NCBI GenBank assembly: GCA_009801085.1
Contig: VNWV01000006.1
Coordinates: forward strand, 2,232,001 to 2,296,000
DNA from: Lasiodiplodia sp. COLG20
Lineage: Eukaryota; Ascomycota; Dothideomycetes; Botryosphaeriales; Botryosphaeriaceae
Direction of reading: 5' to 3'
DNA length: 64,000 bases
A program made the translations under genes and the position numbers. This document shows positions 1 to 10,746 of the stretch, piece by piece (the stretch's first letter is position 1; the number at the start of each line of letters is the position of its first letter). Below the pieces are notes generated by a model. That model searched no databases. It was not told the origin of the DNA and saw only the letters and a program-made list of their open reading frames with translations.

Positions 1-3000
1 TCTTGTAGTACGAGTTGGTGCGGATGGCGACCATTGTGCCTGCATTCCCTCCTGGTTCATCCGGGCTGATTCCGTGCTCTAGCAGGCGTTTTACGGTGCT
101 TGACAATCCTAACCTGCAGGCTAGATAGAGTGGAGGGCCCGTGAAACTGAAGGTTCCGAGCCTGTTATACTTCACTGTGCCGCTATAAAGCAGATACCTC
201 AGAATATCTTCGTAGGCTTCTTTCTCCACCTCTTCAATCCTTGCATGAACCATCCACTCTTCCCACGCATAGCTTAGTGGAGGATTATTTTCTCCAGAGT
301 AGTGCGGCTTGACCGTCATCAGACAGGCAAGGCAGATACGGAGGAGAAATATCCTGCTTGAAGTGTCGGAGAAGGTGACATTTAAGTATGGCTCCGGTGT
401 TTCTGAGTAGAGGTAGTCCGCAACGGAAGAATGCGCAATCTCAAGGAATGTCCTTTTCACAGCGTACACGTGTCTGATTCTTACTTTTATAAGAACGGAC
501 AGTATGCTAGAGAATGGAGTCATATCTTTCATCTTCTTGGCACGGTTGATTGAACGACCAGGGGCAGCCTCCAAATCAAGGCTTGTAAACTCCAGCATAT
601 CCTCCACAGCCAATCCGTGCTGTGAAGCTAGTGTCATCTGCAGGATCCGAACTGCGTCATCTCTATGCCTTTTGGGTATCTCCCTTAAGCTCCAGGAGTA
701 GATATCGTCGAGCCCTTCTGGTAGATCTGCAAGGGCTTCTTCCATCTTTTCAGAGGTTCCCAGTGAGCCGAGGCTATCGAGCTGTAGAGAAGCCCAGCGA
801 AACCTGTGAGTCCGATATGTCAGATATCATTCTGTTAACAAGCTTAAGGGTCTGGTAGAACTTACATAGTACCAGCTTTATCGACAAGTACGTCTCTTGC
901 TTTCCTCAGGATAGGATCCCATTCGGATTCATTCGCGAGAGCATCAAAATCTAAGTCCTCGCATGCAAGAATCTTCTCGAACTCTGCTTCGGTTTCGGCC
1001 CAAGATTCTTCTTCCAGTCGGACTCTTGGTTCAACTGGATAGCCACCGGTCTCGTTTCGCCATCTTGCAAACATGCGATCATTCGCAAGTCGCCGTTCGA
1101 TATATTTGCAAATGTCATCTCTGACCTTGCAAGCGTTTTCTTCAATAGACAATTGAGCCTTCGCTGAGACCAGCGGGCCGAGTGCTCCAATTATGTCTTG
1201 CTGCTCGCTCCGACTCGTCATGATGATCCTGAATTTGGAGCTTTTCGAGGATGTGCGTCGGATCTGCTTGTGGAGCCACTGCAAGAGTTCCTCACGGTCT
1301 CTTCCCTTTTTCGATTCATCGAGTGCGTCCAAAACAAGTTTTACGTGACCTGAATGATGCAACATGTTGTCAAAAACTTCGATGAGGCTAGTCGTTGATG
1401 GCCTTGTTTGGTTCCAGTCTCTTGATGAGTAAAGTCGATGCAGTACCTCTCTGGGTCCATTAGACGAAGAATAAAGCTGGCAGATGAGTGACAAGAGAAG
1501 TTCCCTGAGGGTTTGCTTTTTCTCGTCACGAAAGTCGAAGAAGAAGTATATGCATGGCCCAGTCCTCATCAGCGCATCTATCATTGTGGACGATAGAACT
1601 GTCTTGCCACACCCCGATGGCCCATGTAGCCATATATAGTCGAGCTTACCCGAAAGCCAAGACTGATATGTGCTGTGCTCGAAAAGCCACGCATTAGTCC
1701 CGCTGTAGCAGGCCTCTTGAGCATCTTCGAAGTTCTTTGAGTGGTCTGATGGAGCAAGCCACCTTTGGATTTTTTGCACCGTAGCTACGTTCGAGAGAGT
1801 GGAAACATCGGCCTTTATTTCTTGCACGTCTATTTTCTCGTCAGGAGATGCTAAAAATGGAACAATCACTTTCTATTTGAAATATAACTGACCTTGGCGG
1901 ACTTGAAACATGACATCACTGGCCTTTGCAGATGATTCGACATCAGGGGCCTTTAGTATATGAAGTAGCTCTCTCGCGAATGCAGCTGCAGTCATAGCAG
2001 CATATCCATGCCATGAATGGCCCTTGTGAGAGTCGGCGTAGTCGCTGATTCCCCTGATGACCAAGCAAGGAAAATTGTCCATGAGACCGGCAGCCTCCAT
2101 CTCAAAGCATAGACATTCACCGCCATTGGTCTCTCGCTTCAGGGTCGCAACAATCTTGTCTCTTTCACGGCCGTTCTTCATGACTCTGTTCCCGGAGGCA
2201 ATTAGTCCGTAGTGAATCGTCGGTGCTTCTGGCCGTGGTCGCTTCCGTCGCTCAATTGGTCGAGATGACTTCCAGGGTAAAAGAGGTAAGCCACTGGCAG
2301 CTTGGAACAGCCGATCATTCTCCGATCCTTGATACGCGTAGGTAGGCGTGGCCTCATCGAACTCAAACGCCTGGTAGATGGCTATAGACGCATGGTGGAT
2401 TGTTTCGCACAAGTGAAATATCCGTGGTCGTGCGCGGAAAGAAGTCAGGGCGCTCAGAAGCGCAGAGGGTGGCTTGTTTAGAGAGCCGGTGCAGCGGAAC
2501 TTCCCTTCTTCCTCTTTACCCAGGTCGTATTGAACTACACCACCTGCTGTTCCCTGTCCGGGTTGGCTTACCACGATATCACCAAGGCGGATGTCGTGGT
2601 TTGGGGAGGGAACTCCACCGCCAATTCCGACCATGAAACCCAGCCGAATTGAAGGGAACGCCGATACCAATAGGGTCGCAACCCGAGCGGCAATACTAGT
2701 CCCGTAAATTCCCGATGGAAAGGAAACGATAACGACGTTGTGCTGTGCAATGCGTCCCCAGACGTAATCGTTAGAGTCTTCGGGCGGTTTTTGAAAATCT
2801 GACGGTGCGTCATGTTCTTCATCTAACATGGCAATCGTTGCTCTAAACTCCTCTTTGAGCGCTGTGATGATTCCAATAGAATACTCGCGTTTTCCCTTGG
2901 TTTTCCGGCCTTCCTGGTCCCTGGAACATAGGATATTGTAGATTGCCTTCACTCTCTGAGAATCTAGGGGGTTTTCTTCTCTAACAGCATGTTTTACTCT

Positions 3001-3147
3001 TAGATTTGTAGGATCGGTAGGGCTTTGGTGACGTGGCGCACGAAAGAGGAAATAAACCGCACATGCAAAGAGTGCAAGAACGCCCAAAGCTTTCGTTTTA
3101 GGCAATAAGAGCTCCAAGAGTTCTGTGAATGCCGAAACAGCTGCCAT
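1..3147 (-). CDS. PNP-NACHT-ankyrin NLR-type receptor, 3' end cut by window edge
   Basis: Proposed exons are 3147-1893, 1829-866 and 803-<1. Intron 1 (63 nt, GTCAGT..TAG) has a CTGAC branch site and removes an in-frame TAG; intron 2 is 62 nt and starts GTAAGT. Residues 20-36 form a hydrophobic segment. Residues 89-397 match the nucleoside phosphorylase (PNP/UDP) fold, with FEMEAAG at 348-354 and GISDYADSHK at 366-375. A NACHT NTPase follows: Walker A GPSGCGKT at 488-495, Walker B LVLDALDE at 583-590, then a sensor-like MTSRSE. The last exon stays open to base 1 and ends in an ankyrin repeat (PLYLACRLGLSSTVKRLL). The family is known as fungal NOD-like receptors, where the N-terminal domain is the presumed effector and the repeats sense ligand. 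The ligand here is unknown. The membrane anchor before the PNP domain is uncommon. Confidence 0.88.
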
Positions 3148-3736
3148 GCTGGCAGACTGTCATGTGCGCTTTGGCCGAACTGTTGCGATGGTCATACAAG
3201 GTGGTGCGAAGGCCTAAATAAAATAGAAGACGAATTCGAAGCTGCTAGAGGGAAAGTTGTGTTTTAAAAATTGCGACATGCTGTGAACTGTCGGTGGAGC
3301 TCGTTAAGCTGCATACGAATTATCCCCGGAATGGTAGGCATCCCGAAGTCAGAGTCAAGGATGATCAGGCGTCTGCGAATCGGATTGGATGGCAGAATGA
3401 TGCGTTCCCCACACAAGAGCGCTTAGCTGAAACGCTAGGAATTGTACAGTACACACTGCTGATGTTATACAGCAATCGACCTCGCTACTATTATCATGTG
3501 CTTAAAACTGATCAAATACGTACCGTTATTGTGCGTTGCAGCCTTGGTGAATCTGTGGCATGTGTAGTCAGTGTGTTGCCTGGGCAGAGTTGTTGGGGGC
3601 CAAAAGACGGCTTATCATGCAAGTAAGATTCAGCTGCGGGGCTAAGTATTTTTCTCGGCGGTTAAGTTTTCTGATCTTCAGCTCCGGATGATCGCCTTCA
3701 CCGTACCAACACCCGCTCGTCTATGCAAGGATAAAC
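3148..3736. other. intergenic, divergent promoter region
   Basis: This gap separates the divergently transcribed NLR and HET genes. An open frame at 3294-3626 has no recognisable domain and no clear start context, so I see no gene here. It probably carries the promoters of both neighbours. Confidence 0.5.
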
Positions 3737-5418
3737 ATGTACGTTCAAACGTACGGCAAAGTGTACCAACCGCTGGGGGAGAAGCAGATACGCTTGATTC
3801 GGCTGCAGCCTGGAGCTTTCGGTCAACCTCTAATATGTAGCCTTGATGCGATCGAGCTCGACAAGGCTCCAAACTATGAGGCCCTGTCCTACGTCTGGGG
3901 CTCGGAAGAAAAGAGCAAGACAGCCCAAGTCAATGGGCAGGACATAAATATTACGGAAAACCTTCACGTCGCTCTCAACTACCTCCGGAGCGAGTCCGAA
4001 ACTACCACGCTCTGGGTAGATGCGCTCTGCATCTGCCAAGACGAGACCTCGGACAAGAGCAGTCAAGTCCGCATGATGGGCGACATCTTCCGCAAGGCGG
4101 CGCGCACCTGGATCTGGCTTGGCGAGGCCTCGGAGGAGGATCAGAGCGTAGTAGACTACCTGTGTAATGACGAGGCCTCTACAGACATCAAGCCAAAAGA
4201 CCTCCCCATGCCCGCTCTCCAGCACTTCTTCGGCCGCCCCTGGTTCCGTCGCCTCTGGATCCTGCAGGAAGCCCTCCTCTCCCAGCAACCAGTGGCCCAA
4301 TGCGGCAACAAGATGACCGACTTCACGCGCATTGTCAAGCTCAGCACCGACCTCATCTTCGACAACCTGGGCAACAACCGCGGCGATGCGTTCGCGCAAT
4401 GCAAACTCAGGCGCTGCTTCACGCCATGCCCATGACCGAGACGCTCGAATGCACGAAATTCGAGGACCGCGTCTACGCGCTGCTGGGGCTGGCCACCGAT
4501 GCCGACCGCCAATTCGTCCAGGTCGACTACTCCCGCCCCTTCGAAGAGATCCAGACAGAGCTCTGCGCCTACCTGATCTGCTCGCCCGAGAACCCGCTGC
4601 ATGCGCTGCACTACATGGGCGCTGCATCGGCCAAAAGTGGTGGCGTCATGCCGTCGTGGACGAGGGATTGGACGGCACCGAAGACCGAGCAGTGGCGCCT
4701 CGTGCGCAAGGCAGCGAATGTCCCTGCGCAGGAGCGGTGGCATATGCTTTACACGACGCCGGCCACGCTGGGGTACGAGTGGCTCAACGCCGAGGCGGAG
4801 AGGGTGCCGTGGACGATGGAGCCGACGGCGCTGGGCTCCGACGTCGTTCGCTTCTCGGCTGACCTGAAGACGCTTGCGTTGAAAGGGATTGTGGTGGATG
4901 AGGTCCAAAGCGCGCATCTGGCGCCGCTCGAAGGGGATGAAGCTGCGTGGAAGTCCACTTGCGAAGAGTGGAAAGAGATTGCCCTGGAAAAGATGAAAGC
5001 CTATGCAAGCCCGCAAGAGCGCTTTGAAGCGTTCTGCAAAACGCTTTGTCGGGGGGACTATCGTGATCGCGATGGTGTATTGAGGGCGACTTGCGGCGAC
5101 GCTTACCGAACATGGATCTCTGGCGGGGACCATAGCAGCAGCAACGGACCTCGGGATGATTTTGGTTTCCGAGTCAAGGTGGTTGGAATGGAGAGGACCT
5201 TGGTGATCACTAAGAGAGGATACGCAGCCATGGCTCCAGGCGATACTAAAGAGGGGGACTTGATTTGTTTCTTCAAGGGAAACTTGGACCCGTTCGTGTT
5301 GCGTAGGCGGGAGGACACGTTTGTATTTATTGGGGATACTTTCGTGCCGGACCTCATGAACGGTGAATGGATCCAAGAAGCGAAAAGAACCGACGTCAAG
5401 GAGTTCAGGATTCAGTGA
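3737..5418 (+). CDS. HET-domain protein with an internal frame change
   Basis: HET (heterokaryon incompatibility) proteins trigger cell death on non-self fusion. The HET signature is clear: YEALSYVWG at residues 47-55, LWVDALCICQD at 92-102, then RPWFRRLWILQEALL. The first frame (from ATG 3737) stops at 4435, while the second half (DRVYALLGLATD, PSWTRDW, and FVFIGDTFVPDLMNGEW at the C-terminus) lies in another frame ending at 5418. Two explanations fit. One is loss of a single A near 4399-4401, since an extra A gives AFAQMQTQALLHAMP. The other is a 77-nt intron at 4334-4410 (GTCAAG..CAG), which restores the frame but lacks a good branch site. If the frame is joined the product is about 530-560 residues. 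With neither, the gene is a frameshifted pseudogene. Confidence 0.8.
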
Positions 5419-7469
5419 TTGACAAGTTCACTCGTTTATCGGTGTTACTCTCTTTATATTACCTTTGTTCATTCATATTTTTGAGTTCCTTATTCCTTTC
5501 ACTTGAGTGTCTTCAATTGTTCTTCGACCTTTGACATGTGGCGGGAGATAAGCCTGTTTGCAGAGAAACATTGGCCGCGTTAGCGGGGTTTCGAAAGGTC
5601 TCGCGGGACTATTAAAAACTAATTATTTGGCACATTCCTTCTGCCTGAACCTCCTACCTTTTCTAACCTGAGTTGAGTTGAGATTCACAACTTCTCTTTC
5701 GATTCATAGGGCCGTTACTGTAGTGCCGTAAGTCTCAATACGCGCTCATCGATAGCTTCAACTACACACATATGGTGAAGAACGCATTACATGCATATCA
5801 TAGCCATGTTTGTCTCAGATTCGCAGGCCGGATGATCATTTATTTATGGATGCTAAAGTAATGAGTATTTTGTGCTGCCTCTGTGCGTGGGGAGCCGAAT
5901 ATGTCAGCATCGCCCACCTGCCCGGCCAGAAACTCCGTCAAGCTCTTAGAACAGATTGATACTTTGCAACAATGATATCAATGCGTCTTATGGAACCAGC
6001 TGTAGCAATTTTTTTAATGTGTTTTCTTCGATCGAATGAGGATTCATCGTCGAAAAATTTTCAACATTTACCCGTATGATGTGACCTTATAAATTAGACT
6101 CGGCTGTGGCACGGGAAGGGGAGAAATATTGAAATGCTAAGGTTGAGCCGAAAAGATTAGAATAAGCTTCACACGTGGAAGTAGGTTGCAACTCTAATGT
6201 AATCATGTGGCGCTGAGCCACGCACGGAAAAAATTGAGCGGGTCTCGGTCTTTCTATATTATTGATCAAATGATCCTGTCTTATATGTCTCCGAGGCATA
6301 ATTGCTCGCGCATCACGACTCAGCATGACCAGAAGTATACGGGTCTTTTCGATCCTCACTATGTGGAACAGAGCTACTCATTGGTCAAGCACGGCATGCG
6401 CGTGCAGATCTGTCGCCTGAAAATGCCGAAACAAAAGCTTGTTTTACCGAAATATGCCTTACCAGCGACTAGTTTCAGAGGGGCGATGAGTAAGCAGTTT
6501 CTCCGACACTGCCGCAACGCACGTCCAATGGAGCCCCCGATACATTTCTAGAAAAGCGCCTACGAGAGTGCCTCGCCAGAAAAAAAGATATGATGCCGTG
6601 AATACGAAAAAAAGTGGTCGAAATGGCACTCTGGTCAACAACGGCGGTTTCAGCCACACTGGAACTTCCCCTGGTAGAGTTGTCTACCCAAAGGGTCGCC
6701 CCTATTTCGTGGAAACATTGGACGATGGGTTGCAGATCTAAGACTTTAGCGGCGGCTATCGGCAATAGCCTTACATGCTAAACCAGGAATGATCTCACTA
6801 CCGGGCCTCTTGGTCAACTGTTCCTCGTATCTGCAGGCGAAAAAATCAAGGGAACACAACTGTATTCCTGCACTGTTGTAAGCTTATCCTTGCCGAAGAG
6901 AGCCTCATGTTGAAACATTTCTACACAATAGATATGTCCCTCTTCACTCAGCTGACTTCCTTTCGATACGCGGAAATCCGGCGTCTCCCGGATTGTGCCC
7001 TTTTCGTATTCGCGATCGCTGAGCTCGTGCCAACGAAAGTAACTGCGCCACACCTACCCAAACGCCTTTGAGAACTACGCCTTGGAGTAGGTTCAGGAAC
7101 CCAATCTCCCGAAGGCTCAGTCAACCTCCACTTTGTGAGCTTGTCTACATGTCCGAGCACCGAATGTAGCCATTGTTCGTGTTCGCGAGGCAGTGTGGCA
7201 GTTGCCGCGCCGCAGCTTATGCCGTTTCTTGCCATTGCTTGTCTATGACCAGCGGCTTGCTCGGGATTGCTACCACGTGTGATATGGTTCCTTTGTTTTT
7301 TCCCCTGTTATTTTTAGCGGAGTATGCTGCCGGTGGCTATATTACCACCATCTGTGGCGCTCATGAACGACGCGCCAACTCTGACTTCATCAACATTCTT
7401 TAATAAGCGACTTGCAAGCTCAGATCTTAATCCAATCCTTCTTAATAACCCCTCACCTATTATTTTATC
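5419..7469. other. 2-kb intergenic region, no gene seen
   Basis: Only short frames without domains or biased codon use occur. AT-rich tracts lie around 5600-5640 and 6000-6070. A short stretch near 5753-5775 (GCTTCAACTAC) resembles the inner arm of the inverted-repeat element described elsewhere in the window, but it is too short to call. Confidence 0.45.
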
Positions 7470-8696
7470 ATGCCTTCCATCTCGACTGTCCTTCCCATCC
7501 CTCTTTTCAGCCTGTCGCAGCTGACCCAGAATATCCTCTTCGGAACAATCCATTTCTTCGTGGGATCCATTTTCTACGATTTCGTTCACTGGATTGCTCA
7601 CAACTCTGAACGATCTCGCTCCCATACCCTCCGATACATCGCACGGATCCATCGATACCACCACACCTACTTCGACCGGAACTTGAAGTTCAACGAGGCG
7701 TACAGCGTCCGAAACGTCCTTTACCACCTATCACTTGAGCTAGTTTGCCAAATCGCCGGCAGCACCCTCAGCTGGATATTCAGCCGCCTCCTGATCTCCG
7801 ACCCGCGCATGACCTCGAAACAAGGCTTAATCCTCGTCCTGACCATCCAAACCGTCCGCACCTTCGTCGTTGCGTGGAACGAGGGCCACGACTCCAACCA
7901 CATCCCCTACCCCCGCATCCCCAAGGACCCGCACTTCCTCTTCGTCGGCCCCGAGTACCACGCCCTGCACCACGTCGATCCGCAAAACTACTTCGGCTCG
8001 ATGGTGCGCGTCTTCGACTGGCTCTTCGGCACCGCCGTCACGCTGCGCAACCGGCGCGTAGCTATGACCGGCTCGGGCGGGGCCCTCGGGCAAGCGCTCA
8101 CCGAGCAGCTGGTGGCGGCGGACCGCGTGAAGTGCATCCGCCCCCTCCAGTTCGGCGTGGACTGGACGTACGACGACTACGGCGCCCTCGCGCCGGTCCT
8201 GGAGGAGACTGACGTCCTGATCCTCGCGCACGGAACGAAGGACGCGGGCAGCGCGATGGATGCGAACTGCAATGCGGCCGTTGCGATGGTCGAGCTGTTC
8301 AAGCGGGTGCGCCAGGGATCGACGAGCAAAATTCTGCCCGAGGTGTGGTACGTCGGCAGCGAGGCGGAGTTGCACGGGTCGTGGACGGAGGACATGCGGA
8401 GCTACACGGATTCGAAGCGCGCCTTCGTGCCTCACGCGCGTGCGTACTATGAGGAGGAGTCTTTCGTCTACAGGCACATTGTGCCTGCCGCCTTCGCGTC
8501 GAAGATGGGGCCGGCCCTGGTTTCGGCGCGGTGGGCGGCCAAGGTGGCGCTGTGGTGGATCCACCGTGGGGCGAGGTATGTTCCGGTTACCTATACCGGA
8601 TTTGCTTTTGCGAATTATTTTCGTTTCATGTACTGGGTCAAACCTCACAATGGGCCTGTCCCTGCAGGGGATGCGCCTCTGAAATTGAAAGATTAG
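7470..8696 (+). CDS. bifunctional fatty-acid hydroxylase / short-chain dehydrogenase-like protein
   Basis: Single exon, 408 aa. The N-terminal half carries the histidine clusters of the membrane di-iron fatty acid hydroxylase/sterol desaturase family: HWIAH (40-44), HRYHH (61-65), HDSNH (140-144) and HALHH (164-168), with hydrophobic segments between. The C-terminal half begins a Rossmann fold with TGSGGALG (200-207) and keeps an SDR-type YTDSK (312-316) after a conserved-looking Gly-Ser. Hydroxylase-Rossmann fusions exist in the CER1/WAX2-like wax enzymes and in some fungal bifunctional proteins, where lipid hydroxylation or reduction is expected. The substrate is unknown. It is probably an ER membrane protein. 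Coding GC is high in the second half. ATG 7470 follows an AT-rich leader and is the first in frame. Confidence 0.82.
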   Translation: MPSISTVLPIPLFSLSQLTQNILFGTIHFFVGSIFYDFVHWIAHNSERSRSHTLRYIARIHRYHHTYFDRNLKFNEAYSVRNVLYHLSLELVCQIAGSTLSWIFSRLLISDPRMTSKQGLILVLTIQTVRTFVVAWNEGHDSNHIPYPRIPKDPHFLFVGPEYHALHHVDPQNYFGSMVRVFDWLFGTAVTLRNRRVAMTGSGGALGQALTEQLVAADRVKCIRPLQFGVDWTYDDYGALAPVLEETDVLILAHGTKDAGSAMDANCNAAVAMVELFKRVRQGSTSKILPEVWYVGSEAELHGSWTEDMRSYTDSKRAFVPHARAYYEEESFVYRHIVPAAFASKMGPALVSARWAAKVALWWIHRGARYVPVTYTGFAFANYFRFMYWVKPHNGPVPAGDAPLKLKD

Positions 8697-9060
8697 AGTG
8701 AGTAGGGGATGTTCGAAGCGCGTTGCATGTCGGTCGCAATTATCCTGAGTTTTCAGGCGGAGATACTGTTTAATTTGCATAAGCGGAGTCAATAGAAGAC
8801 TGAGCAGTGTCACTTTGGAGCAAGTATTTGAGTGATCAGGCCTAATCTATTATCTATGCAAAAGTCTAAAAAAGGAAAAGTCTATACGATTAAGAGAATG
8901 TGTGACAGCAAAGTGAAGGTGCCATCAACGCTTTTTGTTGGGTCCAAACACCACAGTCGCTAAACCATGGGCTTTGTCGGTCTGCCGCGGGGCGCGAAGC
9001 CGCTCGCTACTGTCCAAATCCAGCGAGTAGCGAGGAGAGAGGGTCAAGCGCGATGCGCGC
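8697..9060. other. convergent 3' intergenic region
   Basis: This gap lies between the convergent hydroxylase-SDR gene and the secreted-protein gene. I see only 3' flanking sequence, with AT-rich stretches near 8760-8885 that may hold the polyadenylation signals of both genes. Confidence 0.4.
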
Positions 9061-9777
9061 TTAGTGGGTGCAGCTGCACTCGCTGCTGAGGGTGGTGCCA
9101 ACAGCGAGGATGGGCTGAGCGACGGCGGAGAAGTGGGTGGAGATGATGTTGTTGCAGGCGCCCCAAGCGGCCTTGACCACACCGGAGTGGACCTCCTCGA
9201 CGTTGACCAGAAGGGAAGAAAGACCGTTGTCGACGCTGGTGACGGCGTTGCCGAGAGACTTGAGGGTGGTGGAGCCGATCTTGTTGACGGCGCCCTGGAG
9301 GGTGCCGAAGACCTCGAAGAGAATCTCCTCGGAGTGGTTGATGAGGGGCTGCTTCTGGACGTTGGTCTTGCTGCACTTGCCGACCTTGGTGGTGGTCGAG
9401 GTGATGATGTCGACGATGTCGTTGAGCTCAGTCTTGATCGCGGCGATGGCAGCCGTCTTCTCGGACGAGGAAGGCGAGTCCGGAAGGGCCGAGCAGGTCG
9501 AGTTAATGTTGGCGGTGTAGACCTTGATCTGGCTGGCGCAGCTGCTCAGGACGTCGCTGGCCGAGGTCGAGGAGGTCGACTGGGTGGAGGACGTGGACAC
9601 CTTGTTGGAGGTGGTCTGGCCGGCCTGGTTGGAAGAGGCCTGGTTGGAGGAGACCTGGTTGGAGGAGGTCTGGCCGACCTGGTTGGAGGTCTGGCCAGCC
9701 TGAGCACCAGTAGGAGCAGCGAGAGCGCCCATGAAGACAGCCGAGGCGGCGAGGATGACGTTGACAGAGACCTTCAT
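9061..9777 (-). CDS. small secreted protein with N/Q/S-rich tandem repeats
   Basis: 238 aa from ATG 9777. I prefer this start over an upstream in-frame ATG at 9924 because it opens a clear signal peptide (MKVSVNVILAASAVFMGALA). After cleavage come imperfect repeats of the type (T/S)SNQVGQ/SSNQA up to about residue 65, then a Ser/Thr linker. The remaining ~165 residues are predicted helical, with cysteines near both ends (CASQ..NSTC; SECSC). The layout resembles fungal cell-wall or surface-binding proteins, but I cannot assign a family. There are no introns, and codon use is biased towards C-ending codons, which suggests strong expression. A TATA box lies 128 nt upstream. The repeats could be O-glycosylated or vary in number between strains (inference). 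Confidence 0.75.
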   Translation of the reverse strand: MKVSVNVILAASAVFMGALAAPTGAQAGQTSNQVGQTSSNQVSSNQASSNQAGQTTSNKVSTSSTQSTSSTSASDVLSSCASQIKVYTANINSTCSALPDSPSSSEKTAAIAAIKTELNDIVDIITSTTTKVGKCSKTNVQKQPLINHSEEILFEVFGTLQGAVNKIGSTTLKSLGNAVTSVDNGLSSLLVNVEEVHSGVVKAAWGACNNIISTHFSAVAQPILAVGTTLSSECSCTH

Positions 9778-9904
9778 TTTGTTGGTTGGTTGAGTGAGTG
9801 TTGTTCGAAGTGATTCGAAGAGTTGCGAAGAGCGAGTGTATTGGAGTGAGAGACTGAAAGAGTGTGATGGTGATGATGGCTGTAACTTGGATTGGCCTTC
9901 ACTT

Positions 9905-9912
9905 CTTATATA
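9905..9912 (-). promoter_or_regulatory. TATA box of the secreted-protein gene
   Basis: On the minus strand the sequence reads TATATAAG, 128 nt before ATG 9777. This is a strong TATA element consistent with a highly expressed secreted protein. Confidence 0.5.
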
Positions 9913-10121
9913 CCCATTTTCCACTGTTGTGTCTCACAGGAAGACCGTGAGGACTCCGTCTGGACTGCACTCTGTTCGGAAGATTCCACAAGCATAGAAG
10001 CATCGTGACGGCAGCGAATTACTGTATCCAGTTAGCAAGGGGGCTGCGCTTTGCCGTAGTGGGCTACTCTTGGGCTACTCTGATGGTGTAGAATGATGAA
10101 TGCGTAACCAACCCACAACAA

Positions 10122-10450
10122 GTGGCTGTGCATACGTACAGCATGCTCTGTGGTGCATGAGCACTTTCTCGATATTTTCGTCAGCAAATCTCTGTGGCGC
10201 TTCCCTGGCTGAGACATCTCACCGGCCATGTATCCCACGTTGCCATCGACGATTTTTGAGAGAGTCAGTCACTGTGCTGAATTGGTATGGACGAGCTTGA
10301 GACAACTGTGGAATAGTGGCTTTGCGTACGTACATCGCGCTCGGCGGTGTATGCGCATATTCGTCAGCAAATGGTTGTGGCGCACCGCTGGCTGAGACAG
10401 TCCACAGACCATGCATCCTATTCTACCACAGAGCCTTCGGAAATGAGCCA
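10122..10450. repeat. pair of diverged direct repeats
   Basis: Two copies, about 10122-10265 and 10316-10450, are offset by 183-194 bp. Shared blocks include TCGTCAGCAAAT, TGTGGCGC, TGGCTGAGACA and CCATG.ATCC, with short indels. No coding potential is shared. This is probably an old tandem duplication. Confidence 0.6.
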
Positions 10451-10580
10451 CCAAGCTCAGTTTTTGTCGATGAACTCCAATATCTAAGCATGTTTCGTTC
10501 CGTGCTGAGTAGCTTTTGCAGAGATCAACACCGCACACTAATATGAAGAGGATTTTTTTTTTTTTTCCTGCTGAAGATGC

Positions 10581-10746
10581 AGCGGTGAAGTGCGGTCTGG
10601 TGGTACGCTACTCGACGCTAGCCCGACCGGTGTTACGAATAGGACCCCGTTTGGTGGGGCACCTATAAGATCTATGCTTTAGAGCTAAGCTTCTATGCTA
10701 ACGCTAACGCTAGCGTCGAAGGGGCAGCGCCGAGCATTCGCCGCTC
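10581..10746. repeat. imperfect inverted repeat, possible MITE relic
   Basis: The inner arms TCGACGCTAGC (10612-10622) and GCTAGCGTCGA (10709-10719) are exact complements. The similarity extends outwards imperfectly to AGCGG at 10581 and its complement CCGCT at 10746. I could not see a target-site duplication. Confidence 0.35.

Noticed and set aside
4156..5376. 406-codon minus-strand frame
   Set aside because: Antisense to the HET gene, whose frames contain clear HET motifs. Composition is typical of a GC-rich shadow.
5745..5790. GCTTCAACTAC-like fragment as a fifth MITE copy
   Set aside because: Only about 20 bp match, and the GTCCGGACG core and outer ends are absent.
7827..8813. 328-codon minus-strand frame
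   Set aside because: Antisense shadow of the hydroxylase-SDR gene. Arg/Val/His-rich without motifs.
9064..9813. 249-codon plus-strand frame
   Set aside because: Antisense to the secreted protein. Gly/Asp/Leu-rich, no start context, while the minus strand has a signal peptide.
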